The translations under genes and the position numbers were made by a program. DNA of 64,000 nt from Synergistaceae bacterium (GTDB taxonomy: Bacteria; Synergistota; Synergistia; Synergistales; Synergistaceae). The stretch lies in contig JAITOY010000047.1 in the NCBI GenBank assembly GCA_031289775.1, forward strand, positions 37,695-101,694, read 5' to 3'. The notes beneath the pieces are model-generated. The model searched no databases and was not told the DNA's origin. It saw only the letters and a list, made by a program, of their open reading frames with translations. This document shows, one piece after another, positions 34,751-42,764 of this stretch (the first letter of the stretch is position 1; the number at the start of each line of letters is the position of its first letter).

Positions 34751-37246
34751 TTATTTGACCACTATGTTGACGAGCTTGTCGGGAACCGCGATAACCTTGA
34801 TTATCTCCTTGCCCTCGACCCTCGCCTTTGTAGCTTCCCGCTCCATGACGCGACTCACGAGCTCGTCCTTGTCGAGCCCGGGGGGCATCTCGAACTGCTC
34901 GCGCAGCTTGCCGTTTATCTGGAGCACGACGGAGACCCTGTCGACCTTCAGCGCGTCGCCCTCGGCCTTCGGCCACGAGGCGGACGCGAGTATGCCGTCG
35001 CCGCCTATGGTCTCCCACAGTTCCTCGCAGACGTGCGGGCAGAAGGGCGACAGGCAGAGAAGGAGCGACTCGACTCCCTCGCGGAACAATGCCCAGTCCG
35101 TCGCGTCCTGCGCGTTGTACGTTACAAGACCGTTACACAACTCCATAAGGCGTGCGACCGCGGTGTTGAGCTGCCGCTCATCCCGGATATCGCGCGTCAC
35201 CCTGTCGATCGTCGAGTGTATGAGACGCTTCAGTCCGCGTTGTGAATCTGAGGCAAGCCCGCCCATCGGGATCCGTTTTTTGCCGGCGTCGCGCAGTTGG
35301 CCGGATCGATCGTAGGCCAGGCGAAACACCCTGTTCAGGAAACGGTTCGCGCCTTCGACCCCCTTGTCGGACCAGTCAAGACTCCTATCCGGCGGGGAGG
35401 CGAAAAGGATGAAGAGTCTCGCGGTGTCCGCTCCGTATTTCTTTATTATCTCGTCCGGATCCACGACGTTTCCGAGAGACTTAGACATTTTAGCCCCGTC
35501 CTTGATGACCATCCCCTGCGTCAAAAGGCCGGTAAACGGCTCGCGCATATCGTGAGGGATGAGGCCGAGATCCGAGATCATCTTAGTGAAAAATCTCGCG
35601 TATATGAGGTGCAGACAGGCGTGCTCGATACCGCCAATGTAAAGGTCGGCCGGCATCCAGTATTCGGCGTCCTCTCGCCTGAACGGAGCGCCGTCAGAGC
35701 CCGGCGAGAGGTAGCGGAAGAAGTACCAGGACGAGCAGATAAACGTGTCCATGGTGTCGGTCTCGCGCTTTGCCGGGCCGCCGCACTTCGGGCAGGTCGT
35801 GTTGATCCAGTCCGGACAGCCTAGCAGAGCGTTGCCGCCGTTTTCAGGGATTTTGGCGTCGAGCGGCAACTCGACAGGAAGATCCTTCTCAGACAAGGGG
35901 ACGATGCCGCATTTGTCGCAATACACTACCGGTATAGGCGTCCCCCAATACCGCTGGCGCGAGATGAGCCAGTCGCGGAGGCGGTATTGCGTCTCGCGTT
36001 TGCCCCAGCCCTTCTCCTCAAAGCGCTTGCCGATGCGCTCTATAGCGACCGGAGTCCGCAGACCGTCGAACTCGCCGGAGTTGCAGGAGACTCCGTCCGA
36101 CTCCGCAGCCTCCGTCATTCGGTCAGGATCCGGGATCGGCTCTCCCTCGCGGCGGACGACCGGGATGACGCCAAGGCCGAACTTGCGCACAAAGTCGAAG
36201 TCGCGCTGGTCATGCGCGGGGACGCCCATTATGGCCCCGGTTCCATAATCCATCAGAATGTAGTCGGCTATCCATACAGGCACATGCGCGCCATTCACAG
36301 GGTTTATCGCCTCAAAACCCGTGTCCATGCCCATTTTGTCCCCTCCGGCCGCTGTGCGCTCTATCGCGCTCCTCTGCGACATCCTCGCCGCAAAGTCGAG
36401 TATTTCCTCGCGCTTAGCCTCGCCCGAGCGCGATGCCAGCACGTTTACGATCGGGTGCTCGGCCGCTATAGCCACGAACGTTATGCCGAAGATCGTGTCG
36501 ATCCTCGTCGTGAAGGCCTCGAGGGAGATGTCCGTGTCCGCGATCTCTATGTTGAACCTCACGCCCTCGGAACGCCCAATCCAGTTTCTCTGCATCGTGA
36601 GAACACGCTCCGGCCAGCCCGTGAGCTTGTCCAGATACTCCAACAGTTCATCAGCGTAGTCTGTGATCCTCAGAAACCACTGATCGAGCCCGCGTTTCAC
36701 CACTGGGACGCCGCACCTCCAGCACACCCCGTCCCCTATGACCTGCTCGTTCGCCAAGACCGTTCCGCACGTCTCACACCAGTTTACAGGCGCGTGTTTA
36801 CGATACGCGAGCCCACGCTCCAGCATCTGGAGGAAGAACCACTGGTTCCATCTGTAATAGTCGGGCTGAAACGTCTTTACGATCCTGCGCCAGTCGTAGC
36901 TGCAGCCCATGGACTTGAGCTGGTCTATCATGTGGCCTATGTTCTTCGTCGTCCACACCGCCGGGTGAGTCTTCATCTTTATCGCCGCGTTCTCTGCCGG
37001 CATCCCGAACGAGTCGAAGCCCATCGGGTACATGACGTTGTAGCCGTTCATACGCAAAAAGCGCGCTGTGAGATCCCCTATCGAATAATTTCGCAAATGC
37101 CCCATGTGAAGAGCGCCGCTCGGGTAGGGGAACATCTCCAGACAGTAATATTTCGGCCTGCCGTCGTCCGTCTCCACATGAAACGAGCCCGCTTCTTCCC
37201 ATTTCTTCTGCCACTTTGGTTCAATGGCCCTGAAGTCGTATGCCAT
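34751..37246 (-). CDS. leuS: Leucine--tRNA ligase
   Basis: 831 residues, the bacterial LeuRS size. HIGH-type motif in PYPSGALHMGHL near residue 45, editing domain with TRIDTIFG and DYGTGAIMGVPAHDQRD, leucine-specific zinc site CPDW...CPKCGG, and KMSKS in GAKMSKSLGNV at about 600. Of two ATGs I choose 37246 (MAYDFRAIEPKW) because GGAGG is 8 nt upstream of it; the ATG at 37252 is too close. Confidence 0.97.
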   Translation of the reverse strand: MAYDFRAIEPKWQKKWEEAGSFHVETDDGRPKYYCLEMFPYPSGALHMGHLRNYSIGDLTARFLRMNGYNVMYPMGFDSFGMPAENAAIKMKTHPAVWTTKNIGHMIDQLKSMGCSYDWRRIVKTFQPDYYRWNQWFFLQMLERGLAYRKHAPVNWCETCGTVLANEQVIGDGVCWRCGVPVVKRGLDQWFLRITDYADELLEYLDKLTGWPERVLTMQRNWIGRSEGVRFNIEIADTDISLEAFTTRIDTIFGITFVAIAAEHPIVNVLASRSGEAKREEILDFAARMSQRSAIERTAAGGDKMGMDTGFEAINPVNGAHVPVWIADYILMDYGTGAIMGVPAHDQRDFDFVRKFGLGVIPVVRREGEPIPDPDRMTEAAESDGVSCNSGEFDGLRTPVAIERIGKRFEEKGWGKRETQYRLRDWLISRQRYWGTPIPVVYCDKCGIVPLSEKDLPVELPLDAKIPENGGNALLGCPDWINTTCPKCGGPAKRETDTMDTFICSSWYFFRYLSPGSDGAPFRREDAEYWMPADLYIGGIEHACLHLIYARFFTKMISDLGLIPHDMREPFTGLLTQGMVIKDGAKMSKSLGNVVDPDEIIKKYGADTARLFILFASPPDRSLDWSDKGVEGANRFLNRVFRLAYDRSGQLRDAGKKRIPMGGLASDSQRGLKRLIHSTIDRVTRDIRDERQLNTAVARLMELCNGLVTYNAQDATDWALFREGVESLLLCLSPFCPHVCEELWETIGGDGILASASWPKAEGDALKVDRVSVVLQINGKLREQFEMPPGLDKDELVSRVMEREATKARVEGKEIIKVIAVPDKLVNIVVK

Positions 37247-37287
37247 GCCCATCGCCTCCGTAGTTCATCGCTTTACAACAGTGGGTT

Positions 37288-37317
37288 ATTATAGTCTACT
37301 TATATAATGTGATACAA
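37288..37317 (-). promoter_or_regulatory. Promoter of leuS
   Basis: Minus strand: TTGTAT (37317-37312), 18-nt spacer, TATAAT (37293-37288). The divergent redox gene must start from the same AT-rich 100 bp. Confidence 0.55.
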
Positions 37318-37355
37318 TAGCGAGAAACCGCCAGAAGAGGAGATGGCCCCAATTA

Positions 37356-37616
37356 ATGAAAGAAATTAAGATGTTCATGAAGGAATCATGTCCGCACTGC
37401 AAGAAGGCGCAATCGATGATGGACGAAATTTACGCCTCGCACCCCGAGTACAAGGAGATACCCCTGAAAAAAATCGATGAGCGGCTCGACCCGAACTACG
37501 CGGCTAAGTTCGACTACTATTACGTCCCGACGTTTTACGTTGGCGACGATAAACTACACGAGGGCGTGCCGTCAAAGGAGGCCATCATGAAGGTCTTCGT
37601 CGAGGCAGCCAAATAA
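37356..37616 (+). CDS. Glutaredoxin/thioredoxin-like protein
   Basis: 86 residues, a compact thioredoxin fold with active site CPHC at 12-15 and the cis-Pro in YYVPTFYVG. No signal peptide, so cytosolic thiol exchange is expected. An AGAGGAG is rather far (about 14 nt) before the ATG. Divergent from leuS. Confidence 0.85.
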   Translation: MKEIKMFMKESCPHCKKAQSMMDEIYASHPEYKEIPLKKIDERLDPNYAAKFDYYYVPTFYVGDDKLHEGVPSKEAIMKVFVEAAK

Positions 37617-37658
37617 AAACCCCGCCCTCTTTGCCGCGCAAGGAGGGCGGGGTTTTTA
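37616..37658. terminator. Strong, probably bidirectional terminator
   Basis: A 14-bp perfect stem (AAAACCCCGCCCTC/GAGGGCGGGGTTTT) with a 13-nt loop; T-runs flank both sides. It lies between convergent genes. Confidence 0.9.
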
Positions 37659-37722
37659 GGGAAGGGCTGACTTATCCTAAAGAGGCCTGAAGGGCAACGA
37701 TTAAAACCAGACAGCCTCCGCG
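37658..37722 (+). repeat. Dispersed ~60-bp repeat, copy 8 (well preserved)
   Basis: Contains AGGGAAGGGCTGACTTATC, GAGGCCTGAAGGGCAACG and CCAGACAGCCTCCGCG, near identical in arrangement to the copy at 12291. It follows directly on the terminator. Confidence 0.8.
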
Positions 37723-37745
37723 AAGAAACTGACTGCGGACGGGCG

Positions 37746-38363
37746 TCAGCGCCGTCCGGTAAGCTCGCGGGCCGCCCCCTCGAGAAGCCTTGCAAGGTCG
37801 TTTTGGATCTCGTCGTCGTACAAACCGCTCCGGAGGTCGCTCTTGTGGCCTTTCGCCTCCTCGTCGGTCGTCGATTCGTCTATGAGCGTCTGTACCGACG
37901 CCGGGTATTCCACGTAGGCGTCGCCGGCAACCGCTCCGCTCTCGTCCGTCACGAAGATCGTAGGAGTGGATGACCTGCCTGTCTGTGCCCTCACAAAAGT
38001 CCTGACCTCCTCGTCCCTGAGCAAATACACTGTCCGAACGAGCGGGTTCGCGTCGTGAAGCGCCTGCACGAACGGAATCGTCCTCGCGCAGTCGGGGCAC
38101 GTTATGTCGGTGTAAGCGACAACCACGATCGGTATGTCGATTTTTTTCGCGGCTGAAATAAGGGACGCGGATGGTCTGAGCGCCGACACTCTGTCTATGA
38201 CGCTCGCCAGATGCTCCGCGTCGCCGGTCGTGATATATTTTTCGAAGGCGATCCCCTTCGACAGGTCTATCTGCCCGCCGGCGGGCTGCGCCGCGCAAAA
38301 AACCTGAGACGCGAATAGAAGCGGCGCCGAGAGCGCCAGAAGAAACATGCCGATCCATTTCAT
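37746..38363 (-). CDS. Secreted thioredoxin-fold protein
   Basis: 205 residues from the ATG at 38363 (AGGGGG upstream); the frame's earlier ATG at 38450 has no role. Signal peptide about 1-24 ending FCAA. The thioredoxin fold has CPDC in YTDITCPDCART and cis-Pro in SSTPTIFVTD. Resembles periplasmic thiol-disulfide proteins such as DsbC/DsbG relatives, without their dimerisation domain. No cytochrome or Dsb partner gene is nearby. Confidence 0.75.
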   Translation of the reverse strand: MKWIGMFLLALSAPLLFASQVFCAAQPAGGQIDLSKGIAFEKYITTGDAEHLASVIDRVSALRPSASLISAAKKIDIPIVVVAYTDITCPDCARTIPFVQALHDANPLVRTVYLLRDEEVRTFVRAQTGRSSTPTIFVTDESGAVAGDAYVEYPASVQTLIDESTTDEEAKGHKSDLRSGLYDDEIQNDLARLLEGAARELTGRR

Positions 38364-38535
38364 CAATTTAATTCCCCCTAAATTTGCAGTATTTAATAGG
38401 TTTATCTTGCGATACTTCGCTATTCTACCACAACATCTGCGCTCGCACATAATCCACGTTCAGATTTCCATGAACAAGCGTCAATGTCGGTCAAATAACC
38501 GGCGATATTAAAGTGAAATTTTTCTGACTATACTA

Positions 38536-38564
38536 TTGACAATATCTAACAAGTCTTGTAATAT
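38536..38564 (+). promoter_or_regulatory. Promoter of the small heat-shock gene with internal palindrome
   Basis: TTGACA (38536-38541), 17-nt spacer, TAATAT (38559-38564). The spacer holds ACAAG-T-CTTGT, flanked on both sides by AATATCT, a possible repressor site. No CIRCE is present. Confidence 0.7.
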
Positions 38565-38648
38565 CTATTTAGTCACTGAAGGTTAATATTCATAGGGAAG
38601 TATGCCTTAAGAGGAACCACTATCATAATTTAACGGGAGGTATTTGAC

Positions 38649-39104
38649 ATGTTTGCACTTACGCCTTTTGCGCAGAGAAGGTTGTCTCCGGCACATGGCC
38701 ACGTGGCAAGGAACATCGACGAGCTGTTCGACAGGTTCTTATGGCCCCAGAACTCCGCCGGCGCCGCCAATTTCAGGGATTTCGACATGTACGAAAAAGA
38801 CGGGAAGCTCTGCCTGTCGATCGAGGCGCCCGGCGTGAACCCGGACGAGCTAGAGATAAAGACGTCGCGCGACAGGGTCTCCATCAGGAGCAAGCAGGAG
38901 GCTGACGAGAAGGACGGCGCGTCTGACAGCGGCAGAACATGGTACAACAGGAAATCCGTCTACAGCTTCAACTATGAGGTATCTTTGCCCTTCGAGATCG
39001 ACACGGACAAGGCCGAGGCCGCGTTCGAAAATGGCGTGATCAACATCATGGCCCCGAGGCTCCAGGCCTCCGAAAGCAAGGTACTTACGCTGAAAAAAGC
39101 ATAG
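38649..39104 (+). CDS. Small heat-shock protein (Hsp20/alpha-crystallin)
   Basis: 151 residues. An ATP-independent holdase. The alpha-crystallin domain spans about 40-140: DMYEKDGKLCLSIEAPGV, RTWYNRKSVYSFNYEVSLPF and AAFENGVINIMAPR, with a short C-terminal tail that lacks a clear IxI motif. GGGAGG lies 8 nt before the ATG. Own promoter about 85 nt upstream and terminators downstream; monocistronic. Confidence 0.92.
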   Translation: MFALTPFAQRRLSPAHGHVARNIDELFDRFLWPQNSAGAANFRDFDMYEKDGKLCLSIEAPGVNPDELEIKTSRDRVSIRSKQEADEKDGASDSGRTWYNRKSVYSFNYEVSLPFEIDTDKAEAAFENGVINIMAPRLQASESKVLTLKKA

Positions 39105-39129
39105 CCGCGGATAAAGACGCGCCACAGCG

Positions 39130-39160
39130 AGGGCCGGGGGACACAATCCCCGGCCCTTTG
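39130..39160 (+). terminator. Terminator of the small heat-shock gene
   Basis: AGGGCCGGGG and CCCCGGCCCT pair around an 8-nt loop, followed by TTGCGCTT. Confidence 0.75.
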
Positions 39161-39216
39161 CGCTTCCTTAAAAGCGCGCTTTCCCCTAATTTTCCTCACA
39201 ATATGCGCAGCCGCAT

Positions 39217-39243
39217 CACCGGCCTTTATGCCGGTGTTTTTTG
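39217..39243 (+). terminator. Second terminator-like hairpin
   Basis: CACCGGC-CTTTAT-GCCGGTG followed by TTTTTTG, 50 nt before the pilin-like gene. It either backs up the previous terminator or controls entry into the pilin genes. Confidence 0.75.
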
Positions 39244-39293
39244 TTGCGCGCATGATATTCTTAGCTTAGATTTTCCGTAGAGGTAGTTTTATA

Positions 39294-39635
39294 ATGAAAA
39301 ACAATAAAAACGGTTTTGCACTTGTCGAGACGCTTGTCTGTATGTTGCTTGCCGCCGCAGTGATACTGGCAGGGCTCGATTTTTCGGCGCTCGCCATCAA
39401 GGTCGTAGTCCGGTGCGAGGAACAGCGAGAGAAGTCCATAGCGCTCTCGTCCATCATAAACGAGATTGGCGCAGGGTGGGCGTCGGCAGACGTTGCCACC
39501 CGGCCGGGGTGGGCAGTGTCGACGCGATACGACACGAAAACTGGGACGACGAGCGTCCTGATATCCGGCGCGATCCGCAACGCGTCTCTCGACGTCTCAT
39601 GGAGGGAATGGCCTATTGGCCGCGGCGAACGATGA
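39294..39635 (+). CDS. Prepilin-like protein (PilV type)
   Basis: 113 residues with a classic type IV prepilin N-terminus: short basic leader KNNKNG, cleavage before FALVETLVCMLLAAAVILAG, with Glu at position 5 of the mature protein. The rest is a small globular part. Likely a minor pilin or pseudopilin. No assembly ATPase, platform or peptidase gene is in the window. Its stop overlaps the next gene by 4 nt. Confidence 0.75.
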   Translation: MKNNKNGFALVETLVCMLLAAAVILAGLDFSALAIKVVVRCEEQREKSIALSSIINEIGAGWASADVATRPGWAVSTRYDTKTGTTSVLISGAIRNASLDVSWREWPIGRGER

Positions 39636-40201
39636 AAAAAGCATTTACGACACCTTTGGTAATAATTTTGCTCATGGTGTTTTTTTTCACTATTGGCGCG
39701 ATGCTGGTCGCGGTAACCTCCTACGTGGAGATTACCGTCCCCCGCGTGTCGTACAGAGGACAGACGGACGCAGCCCATATAGCTGTAAAGCTCGCGGAGG
39801 ACTGGCTCCTCTCCTCGATATGCGAGGGACAGACGCCGAGCGGCGGCAAGCAGTTCGGGACGCCATTCGAGAGGATAGAGGCCATACGCCCGGACGGAGG
39901 ACGCGCTAACGGCGGCGGCGTTTTTGGGGGGTTCAGCGGATTCGACATAGAGATCTACGTAGCCGACGCGAACTACGAGACAGGGCTTTTTGGCGCATCC
40001 CTCTCTTTCATCCCCAGAATGCCGACCATCTACGCTCCCCACGAAGCGAGGAGGTTCTACTTTTTGCGCGGCACGGCCACGATCCCCGGAAGGAAAAATC
40101 GCCTGATAAGCGAGGAACTTCTCGCAGTGTCGATGGATCGGCGCGGCGAGCTGGTCGAGGTCACAAGGATGTTTTACAAATCGTCTTCATCCGTAAAATG
40201 A
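39632..40201 (+). CDS. PilX-like pilus accessory protein
   Basis: 189 residues. One N-terminal membrane segment (TPLVIILLMVFFFTIGAML) followed by a soluble domain, as in PilX-type minor pilins that usually follow PilV/PilW genes. No Glu at +5 is visible. ATG at 39632 overlaps the upstream stop (ATGA); the much longer open frame reads through the pilin gene in another phase and is discarded. Confidence 0.6.
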   Translation: MKKAFTTPLVIILLMVFFFTIGAMLVAVTSYVEITVPRVSYRGQTDAAHIAVKLAEDWLLSSICEGQTPSGGKQFGTPFERIEAIRPDGGRANGGGVFGGFSGFDIEIYVADANYETGLFGASLSFIPRMPTIYAPHEARRFYFLRGTATIPGRKNRLISEELLAVSMDRRGELVEVTRMFYKSSSSVK

Positions 40202-40235
40202 GCGAATCCACCCTTGGGAGGCGCGAGTTTTCGCG

Positions 40236-41759
40236 TCATTTTTCGAGCCGGTGCATCAGTTCCTTAGTATTTTCGTACAGAGCGTCGTATATTAATTGGT
40301 AATTCTTGTATTTTTCATGAATCTCCATGTCCGGGTTTAAAATTACTCCCGGCTGGATCACTGCTTCCAGTTCGGAAAAACTGGCTAACAAACCTGTGCC
40401 AAGCGCCGCCATAAGGGCGTCTCCGTAGCTTGCCCCAATACTCACCTTTGGGATGCGTATTGGTTTTCCGATGATATCGGCGACTATCTGCATCCATACG
40501 CTGTTCCTGACGCCGCCGCCAACCGCGGTCACGACATCGACCGGAAGCCCGATTTCTTCCATTACGCGGATGTTCTGCGCTATGGAAAAACCGATGCCCT
40601 CCAACGCCGCGTGGTAAATATGCTCCCGAGTGTGTTCGAGGTTAAGCCCAAAAATCATTCCTTTAGCTAATGGGTCGTTTATTGGGCACCGTTCTCCGGC
40701 AAAAAACGGAAGCACTATCAGACCGCCGCTTCCAGCCGGGATGTTCGCCACCAGATCCATCATAACGCCATAGGATTCCGGGCCTCCTCGTTCTTGGCGC
40801 TCCGCAACGTCAAAAAAGAAAATATCCCGAATCCAGCGGGTAAGAGTACCAGCGGTGTTAGTGCCTCCAGATACGCAGTAAGCGCCAGGAACAGTGAAGC
40901 TGTTTCCGTGGAGGCGGTGGTCGAGCACCAGCTTGTCCGAGCAGTAAAAAAAGAACAACGAGGAACCGAACTGGAACATGAGCCGCCCCGGTTCAACGAT
41001 GCCCACGCTGATGGCCTCAGACGTGGAGTCTCCAGTTCCGCAGATAACAGGGGTTCCTTCGGCAAGCCCCGTTTCGGACGCGGCCTTATCGGTGATCTTT
41101 CCGGCTATTCCATGCACAAACATCGTCTCGGCAAGCTGCTCTGGCCGACAGAATATACCGCACTCAGCGTCATTGATGGAAGCGTCTTCCTGCCTGTATA
41201 ATGGAGAAAACGACGATTTAGCGAGGAACTGGTCGACGACATATTCGCCCGTCAGCTTGGCGGTGATATAGGAGGATCCTGTCAGAAATTTATAAGTTTT
41301 CGCGTAAACTTCCGGCTCGTTGTTTTTGATCCAGAGGATTTTGGGCGCGATATCGTCGGAACAGAGAGGATGGGTAAACAATTCGCCAAGCCGTTTTTCG
41401 CCATAATATTCCTCGAGCCAAGCTATTTCGGCGGACGCGCGCGCGTCTATGCCATAGAGGATAGCTTTGCGTAATGGAACGCAGTTTTCATCCACCGGCA
41501 GACAATCGCAACCCAGGACATCCGTCCCAATGCCTGCTATTTGCTCGGGGCGTATGCCTGCCATTTCCAGCAACCCTTTTGAAACTTTGCAACAATCGGC
41601 CCACCAAACGGTTTCCGCGTCGTGCTCGAAAAAGTTTGGACGAGGGTTCTCCATCCCGTGCTTTGCCCCATAAGAAGCGATAACTTCAAACTTTTCGTCT
41701 ATCAAGACGCCTTTGGTCTCAAAAGTGCCTACGTCAATGCCCAGATAATATTTCCCCAT
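40236..41759 (-). CDS. FGGY family carbohydrate kinase
   Basis: 507 residues. ASKHA-fold sugar kinase: N-terminal phosphate loop LGIDVGTFETKGVLID, the central GTGDSTSEA, and C-terminal FGGY signature region with AVGGGVRNSVWMQIVADIIGKPI. The substrate (a pentulose, glycerol or related polyol) cannot be told. AAGGGG precedes the ATG. It lies 14 nt after the BtpA-family gene, in one operon; no sugar transporter is adjacent. Confidence 0.88.
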   Translation of the reverse strand: MGKYYLGIDVGTFETKGVLIDEKFEVIASYGAKHGMENPRPNFFEHDAETVWWADCCKVSKGLLEMAGIRPEQIAGIGTDVLGCDCLPVDENCVPLRKAILYGIDARASAEIAWLEEYYGEKRLGELFTHPLCSDDIAPKILWIKNNEPEVYAKTYKFLTGSSYITAKLTGEYVVDQFLAKSSFSPLYRQEDASINDAECGIFCRPEQLAETMFVHGIAGKITDKAASETGLAEGTPVICGTGDSTSEAISVGIVEPGRLMFQFGSSLFFFYCSDKLVLDHRLHGNSFTVPGAYCVSGGTNTAGTLTRWIRDIFFFDVAERQERGGPESYGVMMDLVANIPAGSGGLIVLPFFAGERCPINDPLAKGMIFGLNLEHTREHIYHAALEGIGFSIAQNIRVMEEIGLPVDVVTAVGGGVRNSVWMQIVADIIGKPIRIPKVSIGASYGDALMAALGTGLLASFSELEAVIQPGVILNPDMEIHEKYKNYQLIYDALYENTKELMHRLEK

Positions 41760-41773
41760 GGTTTCGCCCCTTC

Positions 41774-42577
41774 CTACAGCGCGCGGCGGATTTCTTTTAC
41801 GACGTTCATTATCTCTGCAATCCGCTTTGGGTCAACGTTGTTGGCAAACTTGCCATCTTCCTTAAACGCCGTGCCGACGCAAGCCGCATCGCATACCGCA
41901 AATTTTTCGCGCGCCGTCTCGGCGCTGAAACCTGTATTGCAAAACACCGGGATTGAACCGGCAACCTCTTTTACTTCCGCAAGGTTATCGCTGCTTGTTT
42001 CGTTTCCAGCGCCGGCGCCCGATACGCACAATCCGTCAGGGGCGCATGAGAAAATGATGGATTTGGCGATTGCTTTTATATCCCTGGGGACAAGGTATAC
42101 GTCCGATTCCGGGTTGACCTTATAGAGCAACTTCAGTCTGTCGAGCTTTAACGCTTGTTTACGTCGGACAATTGCGGCAGCGTCGGTGTTGAATAACCCT
42201 TGTTCGCCCATATACGCGCCCGTAAAAGCGCTGCGGATGAAATCCGCGCCAGTGGCGGCGGCAAGCTCGAGACTCGCCAGTGCGTTTAGCACCACGTTCA
42301 CTCCAAAAGGGATTTTGATGTCGCCGCGCAGTTGCCCCACGATGAAGCCCATAGCGCCTATTGTTACGTATTCCGCATGAGTCGGGTAGGGCATGCTGAA
42401 TTCATTCGCTATGAGGACGCCGTCAACTCCGCCGTCCCGCAGCGCGATCAGGTCTTTACGCGCTTGGGCGATGACCGACCCCATATCCCCCTCGTACAAA
42501 GGGTCGCCTGGCAGGGCGCGCAAATGCAACAAAGCTATGATCGGTTTTTTTACGCCGAACAGCTCATCAATCCACAT
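41774..42577 (-). CDS. BtpA/SgcQ family protein
   Basis: 267 residues. A TIM-barrel family named for photosystem I factor BtpA but in heterotrophs linked to sugar loci (E. coli SgcQ). Family features: KPIIALLHLRALPGDP, GVDGVLIANEFSMPY, GADFIRSAFTGAYMG and GTAFKEDGKFANNVD. ATG at 42577 has AGGAGG about 10 nt upstream; the open frame upstream of it is not used. With the kinase it probably handles a sugar derivative. Confidence 0.88.
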   Translation of the reverse strand: MWIDELFGVKKPIIALLHLRALPGDPLYEGDMGSVIAQARKDLIALRDGGVDGVLIANEFSMPYPTHAEYVTIGAMGFIVGQLRGDIKIPFGVNVVLNALASLELAAATGADFIRSAFTGAYMGEQGLFNTDAAAIVRRKQALKLDRLKLLYKVNPESDVYLVPRDIKAIAKSIIFSCAPDGLCVSGAGAGNETSSDNLAEVKEVAGSIPVFCNTGFSAETAREKFAVCDAACVGTAFKEDGKFANNVDPKRIAEIMNVVKEIRRAL

Positions 42578-42652
42578 GATTTCAGATCCTCCTTTGTATA
42601 TTAGGCAGCCAACGCCGAGTTGATATCCGCAAAGTATAACACCCACACCGCA

Positions 42653-42680
42653 ATACCACGTATTTCATGTGAAAAAATAC
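42653..42680. promoter_or_regulatory. Possible operator between divergent genes
   Basis: GTATTTCATG/TGAAAAAATAC: TTTCA and TGAAA flank TG, inside outer GTATTT/AAATAC arms. It lies between the BtpA and FIST genes and could regulate either. Confidence 0.35.
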
Positions 42681-42764
42681 TGTATACGCTGTCAGTTTAT
42701 GGTACTAAAATGCGACGTGAGACTGCGGCATGTTTTTGTGGCGTATTCGCGAAAGGGGATTCTC

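Noticed and set aside
35987..37294. Plus-strand open frame of 435 codons opposite leuS
   Set aside because: Antisense shadow of leuS with no domain.
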